DNA from: an uncultured Clostridia bacterium
Lineage (GTDB): Bacteria; Bacillota; Clostridia; Oscillospirales; Acutalibacteraceae
Direction of reading: 5' to 3'
DNA: 64,000 nucleotides
Assembly: GCA_946187325.1 (NCBI GenBank)
Contig: CAMHQC010000002.1
Coordinates: 1-64,000, forward strand
Shown piece by piece: positions 61,183 through 64,000 of this stretch; the stretch's first letter is position 1; every line of letters begins with the position of its first letter. The position numbers and the translations under genes are program-made. The notes below the pieces were generated by a model. That model saw only the letters and a list, made by a program, of their open reading frames with translations, had not been told where the DNA came from and searched no databases.

Positions 61183-61211
61183 AGAATATCATATTGTTAA
61201 AAATATGTCAA
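61183..61211 (-). promoter_or_regulatory. Promoter of the LRR lipoprotein-adhE-kinase unit
   Basis: Minus strand TTGACA, 17 bases, TATTCT. Confidence 0.82.
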
Positions 61212-61282
61212 TCTAATTCTTATATACACTATGTATTATATAAAAACTATGCCGCTTTATAATTACTTATAGGAATAAATAA

Positions 61283-61313
61283 GAAAACTGCCCCGAAATC
61301 GAGACAGTTTTTA
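61283..61313 (-). terminator. Terminator of the asnB-PAP2 unit
   Basis: Minus strand AAACTGTCTCG, loop ATTT, CGGGGCAGTTTT with two G-U pairs. Confidence 0.75.
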
Positions 61314-61321
61314 GAAGGCTG

Positions 61322-61828
61322 TTAAATTAAAAGTCCTAACAGCGCCAATATAACCGCGAAAACCGCTCCCGCGGTTACGTCACTTATATAGTGTACACCC
61401 GCTATCACCCTTGACGCGCACATTATAACGCCGATAATAAGTAAAATTATTCCGACTGCCGTGCTGAACGTAAAGCTAGCCATCGCGATTGAAAATATAC
61501 TCGCGCTGTGACGGCTCGGGAAGCTTTTTCCGACAGTATCTTTAGAGAACAGCGGAGTAATGTCCATCGCCTCGTACGGTCTGGGCTTGTTGATTATTAT
61601 TCTCAAAGCCGTAACGCTTAGAAATGTCACGGCGGGTATTACCAGCGTATTTACGAAATCCTCAACATTACCAAATTTTACCATACAGTAAAATGTATTC
61701 AATAAAAGCAGGGGATAGAGCAGGTAAATTATTATCGGCAGATATTTATATATAATTCTTAAAAAGAAAAATGCTTTATCATTAGAGCGGAAATATCCGT
61801 GTATTTTATTTAGTCTTTCTTCTGTCAT
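61322..61828 (-). CDS. PAP2-family membrane phosphatase
   Basis: The 168-residue protein has about five membrane segments and the three PAP2 motifs: KPRPYEAMD-type start, FPSRHSAS, and SRVIAGVHYISDV. It likely dephosphorylates a lipid pyrophosphate such as undecaprenyl pyrophosphate or a phosphatidic acid. It lies 36 bases after asnB on the same strand. Confidence 0.9.
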   Translation of the reverse strand: MTEERLNKIHGYFRSNDKAFFFLRIIYKYLPIIIYLLYPLLLLNTFYCMVKFGNVEDFVNTLVIPAVTFLSVTALRIIINKPRPYEAMDITPLFSKDTVGKSFPSRHSASIFSIAMASFTFSTAVGIILLIIGVIMCASRVIAGVHYISDVTAGAVFAVILALLGLLI

Positions 61829-61864
61829 ATGACCACCGAGGTCATTTTAACATATTATTACTTT

Positions 61865-63697
61865 TTATTCAATAACTACGCCGTATTTCTCGAACCAGTA
61901 ATCGAGTTCTATAATATACGCTAAAATCTGCGGAGCCTTCATAAGCTGTCCGTACCAGGGCGAGCTTATGCTGTCGGGGTTGTTTATTATATTCTCAATT
62001 CCGCTTTTGCTGAGAAGTTCGTTTAGCTCTGTTTTTTTATTTAAAATATTCTTAACCTTTTTTGAACATATATCCATATACTCGGGGTTGTGGGTTTTAG
62101 GGTAAGGGCTTTTCTTGCGCCATACTATATCGAGCGGTAGAATATCCTCGAACGCCTTACGCACAATACCTTTTTCACGTCCGTTAAATGCCTTAATCTC
62201 CCACGGCATATTGTACGCGTACTCGACGATTCTGTAGTCGCAAAACGGAACTCTCACCTCAAGCCCGCTGTACATACTGCATCTGTCCTTTCTCTCAAGC
62301 AAGCACTGCATAAACCAGTAGTAATTCAGCATAAACATTTCTCTCATCCTCGCGGAAAGCTCGCTGTCTGTGCTGAGTTTATCGGTCTGATTTATGGTAT
62401 CGAGGTATTTTTGCCTAACGTATTCTTCGCCCTTAGGGAGTATGTTTTCCTTTAATATACTGCTCCTGATTTCCTGCGACCGCGACCACGGAAAACAATC
62501 CTCGAAAAGTATGTCACGGTTATGATACCACGGGTATCCGCCGAAAAGTTCGTCCGCGCATTCGCCCGAAAGCGCAACCGTGTAGTTGTTTTTTATCTCT
62601 TTACAGAATAAAAGCAGCGACGAGTCTACGTCCACGTAACCGGGTAAATCCCTCGCCTCAACGCTCGGGTATAACGCTTCGGCAAGTTTTTTGTTATCGA
62701 GTATAACTTCGTTATGAAACGTGTCGGCGTTTTCAACCATAAGCTTTATATATTCCACGTCCGAAGTCGGCTGAAACGAGCTTTTTTGAAAATATTTTTT
62801 ATTATCCTCGTATTCTACCGAGTAGGTGACGGCGTTATCCATCTTTTTCCGCCTGTAAAACTCGCTCGCGGTTTTTGTAATTATACTGCTGTCGAGTCCT
62901 CCCGATAAGAAAAAGCAAAGCGGAACGTCGCTTGTAAGCTGTTTTTCTATCGCGTCGGTGAGTAAGTACCGTACTTTTTCGACAGCCTGTTCCTTTGTGT
63001 CGGTAAATTCTTCGGCTTTTAGTTTAAAGTAAGTCGTCTTTGTGAGTTTACCGCCGTAGTATTCGGCGTATTGCCCGGGTAATAATTCGTTAACGTTTTT
63101 AAATACTCCCGTACCCGCGGTTCTCGCGGGGCCTAAGAAGAATATTTCGTATAAGCCCCGCTCGTCGATAACGGGCTTAACCTTACCGCTCTTTAATAGC
63201 GCCTTTATCTCCGAGCCGAACACAATTCCGTCCTTAAACTCGCTGTAAAAAAGCGGTTTAACGCCGACCTTATCTCTGCACAAAAACAGCTTCTTGTTAT
63301 ACATTTCGTAAACCGCGAAAGCGAAAATACCGTTGAGCATATTTGCGCATTTCGAGCCGTATTCGATGTACATTTTAAGTACAACCTCAGTATCGCTGTG
63401 ACCTTTGAATTCATATCCTTTTTTAATGAGCTTTTGTCGAAGCTCTTCGGTATTATAAAGCTCGCCGTTATACACTATAACGTATTTTTCCGCCTTTTTA
63501 CCGCATATCATCGGCTGTTTGCCGTTTTCTTTATCTATTACAACAAGTCTGCGGTGAATCAGCGCGACGTTGTGGTCGATAAATATTCCGTTTTCATCGG
63601 GACCTCTCCTGGATAAACTTTTCGACATATCGGACAAAAGCTTTATCTTATCCGACAAGTCCTCGTATTTGCTGAATAAACCCGCTATTCCGCACAT
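61865..63697 (-). CDS. asnB: Asparagine synthase (glutamine-hydrolysing)
   Basis: The 610-residue enzyme has the N-terminal class II glutamine amidotransferase domain with catalytic Cys2 (MCGIAGLFSKY) and YNGELYNTEEL, and the synthetase PP-loop FFLSGGLDSSII, followed by SGECADELFGGYPWY. It makes asparagine from aspartate, ATP and glutamine. It starts 3 bases after the stop of the YlbJ-like gene. Confidence 0.95.
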   Translation of the reverse strand: MCGIAGLFSKYEDLSDKIKLLSDMSKSLSRRGPDENGIFIDHNVALIHRRLVVIDKENGKQPMICGKKAEKYVIVYNGELYNTEELRQKLIKKGYEFKGHSDTEVVLKMYIEYGSKCANMLNGIFAFAVYEMYNKKLFLCRDKVGVKPLFYSEFKDGIVFGSEIKALLKSGKVKPVIDERGLYEIFFLGPARTAGTGVFKNVNELLPGQYAEYYGGKLTKTTYFKLKAEEFTDTKEQAVEKVRYLLTDAIEKQLTSDVPLCFFLSGGLDSSIITKTASEFYRRKKMDNAVTYSVEYEDNKKYFQKSSFQPTSDVEYIKLMVENADTFHNEVILDNKKLAEALYPSVEARDLPGYVDVDSSLLLFCKEIKNNYTVALSGECADELFGGYPWYHNRDILFEDCFPWSRSQEIRSSILKENILPKGEEYVRQKYLDTINQTDKLSTDSELSARMREMFMLNYYWFMQCLLERKDRCSMYSGLEVRVPFCDYRIVEYAYNMPWEIKAFNGREKGIVRKAFEDILPLDIVWRKKSPYPKTHNPEYMDICSKKVKNILNKKTELNELLSKSGIENIINNPDSISSPWYGQLMKAPQILAYIIELDYWFEKYGVVIE

Positions 63698-63700
63698 AAT

Positions 63701-64000
63701 CTATTCCTCCTGAATACTGAATATAAAACAAATCCCCGTAAGAACCAAAAGACAGCTTCCTGTAACGGAAGTGCTTAAACCTAGCGAAAAACCGCCTTTA
63801 ACGCTCGAAAATACAGGAATTGTAATATCAAATATTTTGATTAAAACGGTCGTTATAACTGAAGTGATAACGCCTTGCATAATTCTATATAAGAAATATA
63901 ATAGCTTGTTAATTTTAATATTCCCGAGCGCCTGAAATACCTGAAAATGTACGCACAATCCGCCGAAGCCTACCGCGAACGCTATCGCGGGCAGATTAGC
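63701..64000 (-). CDS. YlbJ-like sporulation membrane protein, C-terminal part (cut by window edge)
   Basis: The open frame continues through the right edge without a stop, so the ORF track's TTG start at 63958 is internal. The visible 99 residues (ANLPAIAFAVGFGGLCVHFQ, then LGNIKINKLLYFLYRIMQG and two membrane helices) resemble the C-terminus of YlbJ, an integral membrane protein of sporulating Firmicutes, especially the GFGG.xVHxQ motif (from memory). This supports a spore-forming ancestry. Confidence 0.7.
   Translation of the reverse strand, partial: ANLPAIAFAVGFGGLCVHFQVFQALGNIKINKLLYFLYRIMQGVITSVITTVLIKIFDITIPVFSSVKGGFSLGLSTSVTGSCLLVLTGICFIFSIQEE

Overview
The window looks like chromosome from a low-to-mid GC, strictly anaerobic Firmicute of the class Clostridia, most like a gut Ruminococcaceae/Oscillospirales species. 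The evidence is the ctsR-mcsA-mcsB-clpC operon, the SRP RNA-dnaX-ybaB-recR block, ireB, T-box control of pheST, bifunctional adhE, a class B sortase, LytR-CpsA-Psr (LCP) proteins, a YlbJ-like sporulation membrane protein at the right edge, and near-consensus sigma-A promoters (TTGACA, 17 bp, TATAAT) throughout. No phage, transposase, integrase or CRISPR array is visible. The accessory content is small and repeat-associated.

Layout. 1-2446: the 3' half of a tRNA-Lys followed by an array of tRNA-Lys 3'-end copies that bracket a lipoprotein gene and a PIN-domain toxin-like pair. 2492-9682: an AAA-CYTH fusion, ilvE, and a PhoB/PhoR-like two-component operon with a CaCA cation exchanger and a Na/Pi cotransporter. 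9744-13723 (leftward): SRP RNA, dnaX, ybaB, recR, smpB, ssrA (tmRNA). 13812-17931: small membrane proteins, then ilvB-ilvN-ilvC. 18078-20568: Zn/Cd/Co-exporting P-type ATPase with its ArsR/SmtB repressor and a clear operator. 20665-25222: CtsR regulon operon with perfect CtsR boxes. 25225-28197: secreted Fn3-like protein, EamA transporter, ireB operon. 28266-32052: pheS-pheT with T-box leader. 32137-39020: nnrD, lipoprotein, orphan MazF, two GT-C-type membrane proteins, metK. 39138-42473: second Fn3-like paralogue, choline kinase/nucleotidyltransferase pair. 42582-46073: tRNA-Leu with duplicated 5' fragments, a stand-alone NrdD C-terminal-like protein, an LCP protein and a repeat-rich intergenic block. 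46119-53945: small membrane proteins, an acyl-CoA ligase/FabF/LysR/thioesterase lipid cluster, mnmA-nadA. 54026-56987: LPXTG-like surface protein, sortase B and LCP protein. 57072-64000 (leftward): ylbJ-like fragment, asnB, PAP2, LRR lipoprotein-adhE-kinase.

Most genes are core metabolism, translation quality control, stress proteolysis and cell-envelope maintenance. The less ordinary signals are: (i) the tRNA-Lys cassette array; (ii) two copies of a palindromic MITE with 25-bp inverted ends, one of which supplies the stop codon of nnrD; (iii) a short module found at two loci next to duplicated transcription terminators, one copy carrying a 214-bp insert and the other looking like its empty site; (iv) tRNA-Leu 5'-half duplications; (v) a 98-residue orphan protein resembling the glycyl-radical end of NrdD; and (vi) an LRR lipoprotein-AdhE-kinase operon. 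All functions are inferred from reading the sequence and translations; no database search was possible.
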